From the NCBI GenBank assembly GCA_017591395.1, contig WEDG01001244.1:1-64000 (forward strand): a stretch of 64,000 bases of DNA, given 5' to 3'. The position numbers and the translations under genes were made by a program. A model generated the notes under the pieces. The model had not been told where the DNA came from. It was given only the letters and a program-made list of their open reading frames with translations, and ran no database searches. The stretch comes from Schistocephalus solidus. Its lineage: Eukaryota; Platyhelminthes; Cestoda; Diphyllobothriidea; Diphyllobothriidae. Positions 34,207 to 45,080 of the stretch are shown piece after piece. How positions within the stretch are numbered: the first letter of the stretch is position 1; each line of letters begins with the position of its first letter.

Positions 34207-34463
34207 CTTATATACAGTATTAGTGGAGACGGGGCGGTCGTGTTCGATCTGCTTTATTCACTCTGTCAGCTGTTTATGGGAGGCTGCATTGGAATATCGA
34301 TTTCTCGATCTTTGCTAGTGGTAGTGTCTAGTGCATCTGTCTTTGTCGTCACATGTTTCAACCCAGTGCTTCAGTGCTGAGCACTGAAATCTAACAGGAA
34401 GGGAATTTCGCAGTTGAACTTGTGAAATATTTAAATCCGGTCTGTATGTAGGAGTCAAATACT
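34207..34463 (-). promoter_or_regulatory. Promoter of eggshell-like gene copy 3
   Basis: Minus-strand TATATAAG (34207-34214), E-box CAGCTG (34267-34272) and the distal word agtatttgactcctac (34448-34463), spaced as in copies 1, 6 and 7. Confidence 0.75.
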
Positions 34464-34499
34464 GTTGTTTGGTCGCTAGTTATTTAGAATGGCGCTGGT

Positions 34500-35210
34500 G
34501 GCGCTTTGAACTGGAGCAATATAATAATAAGTACCCTTCTCCTACCGTTTGCTTCTCTTGCATTTTGTGTCGGAGGAATTTTCAACGACTGTTTTTGGTG
34601 TCTTTCCTTATTTGCTTTGATTTTTCCTCCACCTAAAGGGTTATTAATTCGTTATCCTTCCGCATTTTTTCAGCATCGCCTTTTTTGTTAACCGTACGGC
34701 ACAGTGTATTGCCTGACGACATTCATTTGTCGATTTTCAGTCACGAGTATTGTATTGGCTACATGGAATCCTTGGCTTCCGTATGTTAATCAGTGTTTGA
34801 CGTAAGACTGATCTCTCGCATTATGAAAGTCTATGTGCTCAGTTGTCAGCTTTTCTATTCAGATTGAACTTTCCATATCACCTTTGTCTTTCAGTAGGAA
34901 TTTTATGCATGCTTCGCCAAATAAGCGTTCTGTCGTTTTCGAATATTCTGCTCGTATTTCATTTTTCATTGCAAGGAGCGCCGAAGGAAATATGCTCACC
35001 TTACTGTGTGTTCACGAAAGCAAACATGAACTGGAAGCAGTCGCCTTGTTGAAGATCAACCAGAGGGAACAGGTGGCCTAAACCCACTGTAGTCTCAGAC
35101 ACCGTTGCCTAACCTATCTAGATCTTCCTTTGTATCTTTTCACGTTGCGGCCTTGTAGCTGGTGTCCGTTCGTGATCCGTACGATCAGGTGCAAAAAAAT
35201 ATTTATTTTA
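34500..35210. other. No recognisable gene
   Basis: Short overlapping plus-strand frames (34506-34691, 34833-35081) are Phe/Leu/Ser-rich and match nothing known. Probably non-coding. Confidence 0.4.
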
Positions 35211-35221
35211 ATGGGAAAATA

Positions 35222-35300
35222 GCGTAGGATATGTCTCAGTGGTTAGATCGTTGGACTTCTAATTAGCAGGTCACGAGTAAGAGCCAAGCGTGGTGCATCA
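35222..35300 (+). mobile_element. tRNA-derived SINE-like head
   Basis: An A-box-like 'tgtctcagtggttagatcg' followed by a decayed B-box region 'cacgagtaagagccaag' (consensus gttcgagcc). The body up to about 35560 may belong to it, but no second full copy is visible. Confidence 0.4.
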
Positions 35301-35904
35301 TCTGGGGTTGGGTATGACTGGCTGATGGTGGCTACTGAGCCAGAAATATCTATTCCAGTCTTCCTTGTCTTTGCCGGCAATATCCATCTGCCTGTTATTA
35401 GCCACTGTGTGGCTGTTAGCGGGGCTCGAGAGTGAGTCCCAAGGCAGGATGGGACGGATGAGTTCCGTTAGCGATCGGTGAGTGGTCATCAATGAACATA
35501 GGATGTATATTCCATTGTTCTTCTCTTCATTTGTTATACGTTTGAAAGGATACAAGATAATCTCACAGTTTAAAGACGCGTGATAGAGTAGAAAGACTTT
35601 GCTTGGTCATAGCGGTCGCCATTCAGGCGACCTCATTAGTCCAGACGCAGTAGTAGATGAGTCGTAGTGACTGTCCTGTCGAACTCCCTTCATCACCGCT
35701 AACGGGGCCCTTCTAGTATGACCAGCATTGGCAGACGATAGGGAGTAGGCACTATATTTATAACTTAAGCGGAAAGGATCAACAAGACGGAAAGATCATT
35801 AGAGAAACGCAGCTGATTCAGGCCTGAGCATTCTCGTCTTTTTTAGCCTCACAAACGACCAGCGGGTGGACTTACACACACGGCACATGCTCCACCGAAA
35901 AACA

Positions 35905-36320
35905 ATGACTAACTGAGGGAGAGAAAGTGGGATATCGACGGTCGTAATGTGCTGCTTATGTGCAATCCTAATTTCCAATATCAGTAAAATTATTCTTTCC
36001 GCTTAGATTGCACATATAATACCTGTTCACCTGACTTAAAATTTTAAAGCCAAAACCACACACGGAAGCACAATATCGAGTGACGAGTATGCTTAATTTT
36101 AATCGAAAACGAGGTGCATGACCTTGTAGGTTGTTTGAGGAGGACATATCTAATTCCTCCTCCCATATCAAAGAGGAACATAACCCGGGAGTAACCTCGA
36201 ACTAACGAAAATCAGTGCAATTATCTGCAGCCTACAATTGAACGAAGGGTCATTTAGGAGGTTGAAAATGCTTGCAGTAGATAACTTGAATAGATATGAC
36301 AGAGTGCAAACGCATTAAAC
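35905..36320. repeat. Duplicated 3' flank of eggshell-like gene copy 4
   Basis: Inverted match to 20297-20870 (3' flank of copy 1). Shared words include agtgggatatcgacggtcgt and tgcacatataatacctgtt. It shows that copies 1 and 4 come from one segmental duplication that included downstream DNA. Confidence 0.7.
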
Positions 36321-36342
36321 TTTATTACTGAAAGAGAGCAGT

Positions 36343-36844
36343 CTAGTAGCCATAGCCGTAGCCGTACTCCTTCTCCTCGTGGCATTCGCTGCCCTTGCAC
36401 ACCGTGGCGCAGTGACCGTCCTTGCAGTTGTAGCCCTCGAATTCACCACTTTGGCAGTGTTCCGAGGTGCAGCCGGAGAAGTCTACACGACCGCTGAATT
36501 GGACGTGACCCTTGTACTGGCTCTGGCCCTTGGCGCCACCCTTCTCGAAGCGTTTGCCGTAGCCCTCCTGTTCGCCCCAGCTCTCAGCGCTGGTCTGGGA
36601 GTAGGCGTGTGATTCGTAGCAGCCCTTGGGGTGGCAGATGTAGGCACAGCGGCCAGCCTTGCAGCCGTAGCCGAAGTAGTCACCCTTGTGGCAGGTCTCC
36701 TCGTAGCAGCCATCGAAGTAGATGTCACCCTTCACAGCGGCCTTGCCGGAGAAGTGGCCGTGGCCAACTTTGCCGTAATGAGGCTCAGGGTAGTAGTGGG
36801 CGGAGGCGACGGCGACTAGGGCGCAGAGGATGAGGAGTTTTCAT
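36343..36844 (-). pseudogene. Eggshell-like gene copy 4, one-base insertion in the signal peptide
   Basis: The ATG at 36844 is followed by AAAA instead of AAA, shifting the frame at codon 3 and destroying the signal peptide frame. The remaining sequence is otherwise intact to the stop at 36343. The next in-frame ATG (36735, MKGDIYF) would give 130 residues with both Cys modules but no secretion signal. The insertion is in a homopolymer, so a base-calling error is a serious alternative. The poly(A) signal is TTTATT at 36321-36326. Confidence 0.8.
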
Positions 36845-36884
36845 GGCTGTGGTTGCTTTGCTGCGCCGTGCCCGACCTCTGGCC

Positions 36885-37106
36885 CTTATATACGGTATCA
36901 GTGGAGACAGTGCCAACGTATTCGATTTTTTAATGCACTCTGTCAGCTGTTTATTGTAGGAAGTATTGAAATATCGATATCTCGATCTGAGCTTGCGTAG
37001 GGTTTGTGTTCATCTGTCACGCTGTCAGCACATGATCACGCATGATTTTTGTTCAAAACTTTGGAATGAAACATATAAGGAAGGGTGAAAATGGACTTCT
37101 TAAAGT
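36885..37106 (-). promoter_or_regulatory. Promoter of eggshell-like gene copy 4, cut by a LINE
   Basis: Minus-strand TATATAAG (36885-36892) and E-box CAGCTG (36944-36949) are present. Homology to the upstream flank of copy 1 ends at about 37106, where the LINE at 37107 begins. The distal agtatttgactcctac element is therefore separated or lost. Confidence 0.7.
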
Positions 37107-37704
37107 AGGGGTACTTGGGGTGTAGGGTACTAGTTAGGGGTAGCACTACACAGATAGCATTTGGTCCTTCCATTTGTCTCGTACTTGTCGTGAATGCTCC
37201 TGTGGCCGCCACTAACTGGTACCAAACTGTCACCTGTGGCTCCTCGAAGTTGGGTTCTTCCCAGCAGCCACACCCCGGGCAACTGTCACGACCGGCGGGC
37301 TAAACCAGGTGAGGGTCTCCGGTGTTGTGTGTGCCTCCACATCCAGTATGTCTGACTCCCGAACTTCCCACCTCCCTCCTCTCAAAAAGTCCTACGGTGG
37401 GGGCGACAGCAACCACGTAGGCGGCCCAGGCTAACTCTGATCGTTCTCCCACTAAAACAAAACCATAACCCATAGTGGAGCTCGGCAGCCGTCTGGGATG
37501 TCCGAGCAGCCGTATTTAGGGACAGCACTGCTTGCCTCCTCGCGGAGGAAGGCGCTAGAAAAGGTGCTCTAAACAAATGCTGGGTAACACGTCTTCTGCA
37601 GCCAGCCGCGGCTCGCAGATCGCAAAATATATGGTCGTAATACTCAAACAAACAACAATACCCCCCGTCCCCATCCACCTCGCCATACCCTCCAGGCTGC
37701 TCGG

Positions 37705-38404
37705 GTGAGTCCACTCACACTAGCAGCCTGGAGTGTTCGTTCCCTTTTAGACAATCCTAGGAGCAACCGGCCGGAACGAAGGACGGCGCTAGTCACTCGG
37801 GAACTGGCCCGCTACAAGTTGGATATTGCTGCTATCAGCGTGACCCGATTCTCTGAGCTGGGTCAGATGGAGGAGGTGGGTGCCGGCTACACCTTCTTCT
37901 TGAGCGGCCGGCCAAAGGCAGAGCGACGCGACGCTGGTGTTGCCTTTGCCATCCGTAACGACATCATGGGACATCTGCGCTGTCTGCCTCAGGGTATCAA
38001 TGATCGCCTGATGAGCCTCCGCCTGCCTCTTCGGGGAGACCAGTTCGCCACCATCATCAGCGCCTACGCTCCCCCCAATGACGAGCTCTGATGCGGTGAA
38101 GGACAAATTCTACGAGGACCTGCACGCCTTGCTGGCGACTGTGCCGAAAGAGGACAAGCTAATTGTCCTTGGTGAATTCAATGCCCACGTCATGACGAAA
38201 AACGCTGCCTGTCAGGGAGTGCTGGGTCCCCACGGTCTCGGTAGCTGTAACGATAACGGCCTCCTTCATCTGCACACGTGTGTGGAACACCGTTTCCTGC
38301 TGACAAACACCTTATTCCGCCTTCCGACGCGTGAGAAGGCCACGTGGATGCACCCTCGGTCGCGGCGCTGGTATCAGCTGGACTATGTTCTCGTCCGGAG
38401 GTGA
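37705..38404 (+). pseudogene. LINE apurinic-type endonuclease domain
   Basis: The first frame (37705-38091) contains [11 protein letters not shown] (the conserved N-terminal strand), [17 protein letters not shown] (counterpart of the catalytic Glu segment), [14 protein letters not shown] and [11 protein letters not shown] frameshift near 38085 moves to the next frame (38078-38404) with [12 protein letters not shown] (counterpart of the catalytic GDFNA block, Asp replaced by Glu) and the C-terminal DYVLVRR. No ATG is obvious at the start, which may lie further upstream or have been lost. The enzyme would nick target DNA for primed reverse transcription. Confidence 0.8.
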
Positions 38405-38416
38405 GATTGACAGGAC

Positions 38417-40788
38417 GTGCTGGTATCCAAGGTGATCCGCGATGCCGATGGTTGGACTGATCACAGCCCCGTCATCTCCAAGATGAGGCTCCGTCTGCAA
38501 CCCCGACGAAGGGCCCAAGTTAAGAGGCCACCAGGTAAATTAAATACTCTTTTATTAAATTTGCCTGCTCAATGTTTTGATTTCAGCAACCAAATAACCG
38601 AGAAACTGGAGGACCTGCATGCTCCAGATGATAACGCAACCGTGGAGACACGATGGTGTCAACTGCGAAATGTCATCCAGTCCACCGCCCTCGATGTACT
38701 CGGACGCGCACACCGTCGACACCAGGACTGGTTTGACGACAATGACGCCGACATCAGCAACTTACTCGTGGAGAAGAATGGACTATACAAAGCCTACATG
38801 GACCTTCGGACTGACGCCACCAAAGCAGCCTTTTTCAGATGCCGGTGCCTTGTACAACAACGGCTGCGGGAGATGCAGGATGCCTGGATAATCTGAAAGG
38901 CTGACGAAATCCAGGGTATGCAGACCGCAATGAAATGAAAAACTTTTTCAAAGCCATCAAGGCCATCTACGGCCCGTGTATCAAGGGGTCCACACCGCTG
39001 CTCAGCTCTGACGGCACAACACTGCTGACAGGGAAATCGAAAATTCTGAAGCGCTGGGCCGAGCACTTCAGAAGTGTCCTTAATTGCTCATCAGCCATCT
39101 CCGATGCTGCCATTGACCGGCTCCCTCAAGTGGACACGTACAATGACCTGGATCTACCGCTTTCCCTACCAGAAACCATCCGGGCCGTGCAGCAGATTTC
39201 CATTGGTAAAGCACCGGGATCCGACGCAATCCCACCGGAAGTCTACAAGCACGGTGGGCCCCGGCTGATGGCAGAACTCACAACACTCTTCCATGAGATG
39301 TGGCGCCAAGGACAAGTTCCTCAGGATTTCAAAGACGCGACCATAGTCCATCTTTACAAACGGAAGGGGAACCGGCAACTCTGTGATAATCACAGAGGCA
39401 TCTCGTTGCTCAACATCGCCGGGAAGATATTCGCCCGTATCCTTCTCAACCGTCTGAACGGTCACGTAGAGCAGGTCATGCTCCCGGAAAGCCAAAGCGG
39501 CATCCACCGACACCGCGGAACAACCAATATGATCTTTGCTGCCTGCCAGCTACAAGAGAAGTGTCAGGAGATGCGAACTCACCTATACACTACCTTCGTG
39601 GATCTAACGAAAGCCTTTGACACGGTGAATCGTGACGGACTGCGGAAAGTCATGCAGAAATTTGGTTGTCCTGAGTGGTTCACGCACATGGCGCGTCAGC
39701 TTCATGACGGGATGACGGCGCGAGTCACTGACAACGGGACGGTATCCGAAGCATTCGCAGTGACCAACGGAGTGAAGCAGGGCTGCGTACTGGCCCCCAC
39801 CCTCTTCAGTCTCATGTTCTCGGCTATGCTGATGGACGCCTACCGTGATGAGCAGCCTGGTATCCGCATTGCCTACAGAACTGACGGGTACCTTCTCAAC
39901 AGTCGGCGTATGCAGGCTCCAACGCGCGTGTCTACGACTACAGTCCATGACTTGCTCTTCGCGGACGACTGCGCCCTTAACACCGTGACGGAGGAGGACA
40001 TGCAAAGGCGCATTGACCTCTTCGCCGAAGACTGCGCCGATTTTGGATTAACAATCATTACAGCCAAAACGTTTTTCATGCACCAGCCGCCACCCAGCGC
40101 GGAATACAATGCTCCTCGAATCAATGTCAACGGTGCTTAACTCAAAAACGTGGAAACCTTCGCTTATCTAGGAAGCACGATGTCGCGCAACACCAGAATC
40201 GATGACGAGGTTGCATAACGGATCTCCATAGCTAGTCAGGCCTTCGGCCAGCTGCAGGCCTCCGTGTGGAATCGCCACGGTATTCACCTGAACACCAAAC
40301 TGAAGATGTACAAGGCCGTCGTCTTGACGACACTCCTTTACGGAGCGATAACCTGGACCGTCTACTCAAACTAAGCCAGGAAGCTGAATCACTTTCATCT
40401 CAGCTTCCTCCACAGAATACTGAAGTTGAGATGGCAAGACAGGATCCTGGACACGGAAGTCCTGGAGCGGACCGGAATCCTCAGCATCCATGCCATGCTG
40501 AGGCAAGTGCAACTGCGATGGAGCGGCCACCTGGTAAGAATGGACGACGAGCGATTACCCAAACGATTTTTCTACGGAGATGTCGCTACGGGTTCTCGTC
40601 GGCAGGGAGGTCAAAAACGACGCTACAAGGACACTTTGAAGAAATCGCTGAAGCAACTGCAAATCAACTCGGCGACCTCGGAGGACCTCGCCCAGGATAG
40701 ACCGGCATGGATAAGATCCGTGAAGACTGGTTCAGCAATCTATGAGGCCAACCGGATCGCCGCTGCCAAGGCCAAAAGAGCAGCATGA
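38417..40788 (+). pseudogene. LINE reverse transcriptase and linker
   Basis: The frame 38417-38896 is the pre-RT segment. The frame 38935-40140 (401 codons) holds the RT: GKAPGSDAI near 39205, motif A FVDLTKAFDTVNRDG near 39595, motif B GVKQGCVLAPTLFS near 39770 and the catalytic FADD at 39958-39969. Thumb and basic linker continue to 40788 through in-frame stops. The visible stops (38894, 40138, 40216, 40372, 40786) all look like C-to-T changes of CAA or CGA codons when compared with the sister copies. A one-base deletion near 38915 also shifts the frame. Confidence 0.85.
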
Positions 40789-40797
40789 AAGTCACCA

Positions 40798-41638
40798 GTG
40801 CCCTGGACCAACACCGCCAATGCCCAGACCCTGCCAACATGCACGCGCTGTCGACGCATCTTCCACGCGCGAATTGGCCTGGTTGGACATCTTCGGACGC
40901 AATGCACCAACAATCCGACAATTCCAATTTCTACGTCAAATTCTGCCAACCCTCCTTTTGACTCCCCTCCCTCACTCCTGGCATCAATTCCATTACTCCC
41001 ACCATCATAGCGACCACATCCATCTACTCATCGCCTGTTACCCCCACCACCGCCGTGGCCTTCACTACCACCACCACCATCACCATCAGCGTTGGGGAAT
41101 CTCTCCCAAGCTGTACTCAATGCGACCGCACATTCACCTCACGCATCGGCCTGGTCGGTCACTTGCGAATCCATCGTACATAGACTGGCGAGCCAGTGCC
41201 TGGAGCACCAACATACAGAAGAGATCGTCGTCTCCACTGCCCGCACTGTCCTTGTGCATTCACTCATCGAATGGGCCTATTCGGTCACATGCGCATCCAT
41301 GACAGCGGAATTCACCACAATGCAGAAGACACAGATACACCATGCACACCCTCCGCTCCTGCCATTCTTACCGCCCCTGCACCCCCCCCCCCACTTCCAT
41401 GAATGACATCCCACCAGCCTCTACCGATTTCTCCTGCCCACACTGCGCCCGCAAATGCAACTCACGCATCGGCCTGGTCGGTCACCTGCGAATCCATCGC
41501 ACGGAGGCTGGTGAACCATTGCCTGGGGCTCCGACATACAGTCGACGCGCCCGCCTTCACTGCCCTCACTGCTCCCACACATTTACACACCGCATTGGCC
41601 TATTAGGACACAGGCACCTCCACGACAACCTCCGGTAA
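40798..41638 (+). pseudogene. LINE C-terminal zinc-finger array (five fingers)
   Basis: In order: CTRCRRIFHARIGLVGHLRT (ends in Cys, C2HC form), a finger in a shifted frame near 41115 of the form C-x2-C ... GHLRIH, CPHCPCAFTHRMGLFGHMRI (within 41196-41402), CPHCARKCNSRIGLVGHLRI and CPHCSHTFTHRIGLLGH (within 41342-41638), ending DNLR-stop. Spacers are Pro/Thr/Ser-rich. The repeated GEP-PGAPTYSR-type linker between fingers shows that the array grew by tandem duplication of a two-finger unit. Confidence 0.8.
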
Positions 41639-42502
41639 ACCACCAGATGCTAAGCTACATCAGTGCACACTACCTACACCAATACATCGACAACACCCCC
41701 ACAATCACCATTTACCAGAGTATATCATGGTTTCCTAGAAGCCGTGGCTGGGAAGTCTGCCAATCTGACGCTTCCACCAGACCACGCCGTCGGCTCAGTG
41801 TATGTGCTGTGTGTGTTGAGTGGCTGATCAGTGGACTGGAGTCAGATGGCGATGGCTGTTCCATATCCCCTGAGTTTGTGAATCCTGGTGTGTGCGTTAT
41901 GGGGGCCAGGTCGTGCTGTTGCGCGCGAAGACGGGTACGCCGATCCGTCAGCCAATGCGCCCACACCCACATCAGAAAACTGACCGGCTCGGACAGTGTC
42001 TGATGGTGGGGGTTGGGGAGAGAGTGAGGTCGACAGCTCAGTGCATGTTCCTCACTATAAACAATCTGACGCGCTTAAAACTATCACGGTGCGCTAAAAG
42101 CCGTGGCTTGGAAGGTTGCCAACTGACGGGATAACTCGGAACGCGTGGTCAGCCAAATGTGTGTTTTGTGTGAAGTGGCTGACTGGCGGACTGAGAGTCA
42201 GGCTGCAATGGCTCCTTCTTAATGTGGTCTTTATGGCACTCCAACTCTGTGGGATCCGAGCCAGGTGCGGTGGTACGCCCAGGGGCAGCTCCGGCCGCGC
42301 CAGCCACCTGCGCCCTCTCCCATCTCCGGTTTTCTTGCTTGTATCGTGAGACCGGGCTCAGGTGGGGGAGGAGTACAGAGTACAGTAGCTGCAGCGCAAG
42401 GGTACTATCACTTAAAACTAATTCACGCGCAAGTCACCGTCCCTGCACCACCTGGTGTGGAGCATACGGTGGACCTCGTCAAAATCGACGGTCGAACTGC
42501 CA

Positions 42503-42650
42503 TATTTAGTATCAGGGAATGCGGCGCGGTTGTTTTCGATTTTTTTAATGCACTCTGTCAGCTGTTCGTGGGATGACGCATTGGAATATAAATTTCTCGA
42601 TCTGAGTTTGCGTATACTTTTTGAACGTGTCCTGCAGTCAGTATATGTTC
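42503..42650 (-). promoter_or_regulatory. Orphan eggshell-gene promoter abutting the LINE 3' end
   Basis: Minus-strand homology to the promoters of the 166-codon genes starts at a damaged TATA box (ccatatttagtatc in plus orientation) and includes the E-box CAGCTG (42559-42564) and the word tgcactctgtcagctgtt. No coding sequence follows: the LINE occupies that place. It is a relic of an eighth gene copy or of a rearrangement between promoters. Confidence 0.7.
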
Positions 42651-42651
42651 C

Positions 42652-43024
42652 ATTGTGCCGCCCCTAAACGGGCCCCGTTGTAGATGCGTTGGACCAACAC
42701 GGGGCCACATTAGGGCACGGCAGGCGGTATTCGGGTTGCGCTCCCATATCAAACGCCAAACATGGAGGTGTGGTGGCACGCCTAGGTGCGGCTTGGACTT
42801 AGGGGACCCAGCCGCACCAGCCACCTGCGTCCTCTCCCGCCTCCGGTCTTCTTGACTCTGTCTCGACACCGGGCTCATGTGTGGGAGGAGGAGAGAGTGC
42901 TGTAGATGTAGCGCAAGTCTACTATCACTTTAAACAAAATCACGCGCAAGTCACCGTCCCTGCTCCACTTTCCCATAGAGGATACGGTGGACATCGTCGG
43001 ACTACGACGGTCGAACTGTCATAT
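42652..43024 (+). mobile_element. SINE-like unit sharing the LINE tail, first of a tandem pair
   Basis: Starts with a distinct head (gccgcccctaaacgggcccc...) and then becomes similar to the LINE tail: 'agccacctgcgtcctctccc', 'gcgcaagtctactatcac', 'cacgcgcaagtcaccgtccc', ending at 'gacggtcgaactgtcatat'. The head is not part of the LINE, which suggests a non-autonomous element exploiting the LINE machinery. Confidence 0.6.
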
Positions 43025-43372
43025 GTTCCAGTCTGTCCCCTGAACAGTCCGCGTGGTAGATGCACAGGTAAAACCAGGGGGGGCAATTCAGGGTGCGGCA
43101 CCCGTTATTTTGGACGCGGTCTCATAACAAATGCCGAACATGGGCACGCCTAGGTGTCGGCTCATGCCGCAGCCGCTCTCCCACCACATGGCGCCCGACG
43201 CCGCCTCCGGTCCTCTTGACTATGTCTTGACACAGGCGGTTAAGGGAAGAGAGAGTGCGGTAGCTGCGGTGCAAGTCTACTATAACTTAAAACTAATTTG
43301 CGCACATGTCACCATCCCTGCTCCACCCTTCTGTGGACGTCGTCGGACTGCAACGGTCAAACTAAAATGTTT
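43025..43372 (+). mobile_element. SINE-like unit sharing the LINE tail, second of a tandem pair
   Basis: Repeats the layout of 42652-43024 with divergence: head 'ctgtcccctgaacagtccgc', middle 'gcacgcctaggtg' and tail 'caagtctactataacttaaa'. Related units lie in both arms of the inverted repeat at 59494-59960 and 62262-62729. Confidence 0.6.
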
Positions 43373-43448
43373 CAGTTTTAGCGCTTTACCCCTAAACATT
43401 GAATCCAATATGCAAGGAACTGTGAAAATGAATTTGGAAATATTTAAC

Positions 43449-43580
43449 TAGGGGATGATTTTACAAAAACTCAAGTGTGCAGTAACCCGGATGTTCCTTC
43501 TAGTCAAGCTCCAGGGAATCATTCCCTGTCTGTTACCCATTTTTGTGGAATTACTTGATAGGAGCTAGCCTGAAATTTAG
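43449..43580 (+). repeat. Partial copy of repeat family D
   Basis: Matches 44414-44545 in direct orientation ('ggatgattttacaaaaactc' against 'tgatgatttcacataaacgc'; both contain ggaattac-tgatagga). The roughly 300 bases that follow (43581-43891) hold nothing recognised. Confidence 0.55.
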
Positions 43581-43891
43581 CCCAAAAACATATTTTACGG
43601 GTGGGTCCTGTTCTTATGTCCAGTTGGAAGATCATATAAGCAATTTCTAAATAAAGCTGTTGCCACAGGCCGATACAATGCTAACCGCTACAAAGCCGAC
43701 TATCAAAGCAAAACCTGGTCCATATGAATGATCGTAGAGGCTACAGAATTAGCAATGCCACTGCTCTGGTAGAAAGCGAAGGCGACGAAAAACTTGCTAA
43801 AATAAAAAGTTCACAGTTTTTACCATCACCTACTTATAGCTGCCAAAGGCCATAAAAGGAGAAGATGCGAGCGCTGTTACCAGAATTTTAT

Positions 43892-43935
43892 TGGCCTGAC
43901 GGTTTGGATTCTCATTCGAACCCATCATCAGAAAA
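43892..43935 (-). ncRNA. Hammerhead-like motif, family A copy 2
   Basis: Minus-strand order: CTGATGA (43925-43931, perfect core box), helix II (GGGTTC, loop GAATGA, GAATCC, six pairs), AAAC, CGTC, AGGCC, then AATAAA. Compared with the expected GAAACGUC block, G12 and A15.1 are changed, so the second core half is damaged. Helix I is weaker than in the 26927 copy. The best first half of family A. Confidence 0.4.
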
Positions 43936-44137
43936 GGGTGATAGAGGTAAAAATTTCTGCAGTATTTGTAGTATGAACTTACCACGCGACCACTTGCTTA
44001 CTATAATTATCAGCTCTCGCGATCACCGCTGAGGGTCGTAATTGATGCAACGATGGCTCGGCAGTCCGTGTCCGAGTCGTTAATGGCCGCAAATTCATCG
44101 TCCGTGTTGGATGAGAGACCGTCCTAGGATGCCTTGC

Positions 44138-45080
44138 GCCACTCGGAAGAGAGGTCACCCGTAGTCCCGAGTTAATCAGCTACTAGCAAGTGATGCGACC
44201 AGATGGCCTCATCCCCGGCCAGAAGATGCCGGGTCCAGCACCAAACCAGCTGCCGAGGAAAGGTGTCTATTTCAGACAAACTAGTCGAGGTTTCCGAATA
44301 CAAATGCAGGTGAAACAGTTGGCCGTTCGGATTTTGGAGCCAAAGTCGAAGTTGGCAAACTATGCCACCAGACGGGCCACTTCATCAGTTTTGACAGCAC
44401 TGACATCGTTGAACTAGGTGATGATTTCACATAAACGCAAGTGTGAAATAACCTGGATGTTCTGTCCAGTCAAGCCCCGGGCCAACTTCACTGTCCGTTA
44501 CCGATTTTTTTTTGGAATTACATGATAGGAGGTAATTAAGGCTTGAAAATGTCAGGATCACCAAACATCACCATGGCCGACGAGGACGGGGAACCACGCC
44601 CGAGGCGGAAAGGGAATTCGTTTGGCAACCACTGATGGCATTGTCAACCTTCGCACCAAGCACGGTAAACAGGCAAATAACGTGGTCCGAACACTCAAGT
44701 CTTCAGTCTCTGGAGAGAAGTAACCGAATTCGTCGTTCAACCTGTCAACCTAAAAATATGCCACCACCGCCTATAAGTGCCATTCTGGATTTTTATCGGC
44801 TACCTTGCGATCATTTCCTCAACACTCTTGCCGAAGGCCATTCGCCTTACCTCAAACTTTACCATCACTAAAACCAATTTACCATTTTCGGTTGGAAAAA
44901 AACCCTTGTGGAAGTAACGTTTTTCCAAAATCGTCGATCTGATGGAAGCATCAGATGAGATCCTCTTAACAAGCTCGTAGTATGGAGTGTCATTAGGACC
45001 AAATGCCCGGAAGATATAAAGGATATTACAAGCCGGCCTCTTTTCGTTGCAATTAGCTACCGGCAGCTCAATATTTAAGT
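44138..45080 (+). repeat. Long direct repeat, family D copy 1
   Basis: About 0.94 kb that aligns with 53999-54901 in the same orientation, with shared blocks such as gccactcggaagaga, cttcagtctctggagagaag and gcatcagatg. The alignment resumes at 45797-45874 against 54921-55016, so the piece between (45081-45796, with a tRNA-like SINE) is probably inserted. Coding content was not recognised. Confidence 0.65.

Larger units (their letters stand above)
37107..42503 (+). mobile_element. Near full-length LINE with endonuclease, RT and C-terminal C2H2 fingers
   Basis: About 5.4 kb, plus strand. It has a GC-rich 5' leader (37107-37704, shared with the 45883 copy), an APE-type endonuclease, RT, a basic linker, an array of five zinc fingers and an untranslated tail of about 0.86 kb ending at 42503. 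This is the reference copy for the family in this window. The domain order resembles RTE/Jockey-type LINEs for the endonuclease and RT, while the finger array is an addition. The coding frame has several nonsense changes and at least two frameshifts, so it is not autonomous. Confidence 0.85.

Noticed and set aside
38536..38587. Possible intron (gtaaat ... tttcag) inside the LINE
   Set aside because: The segment stays open in the LINE frame, and the same region is kept in the 46.5-kb copy as coding sequence.
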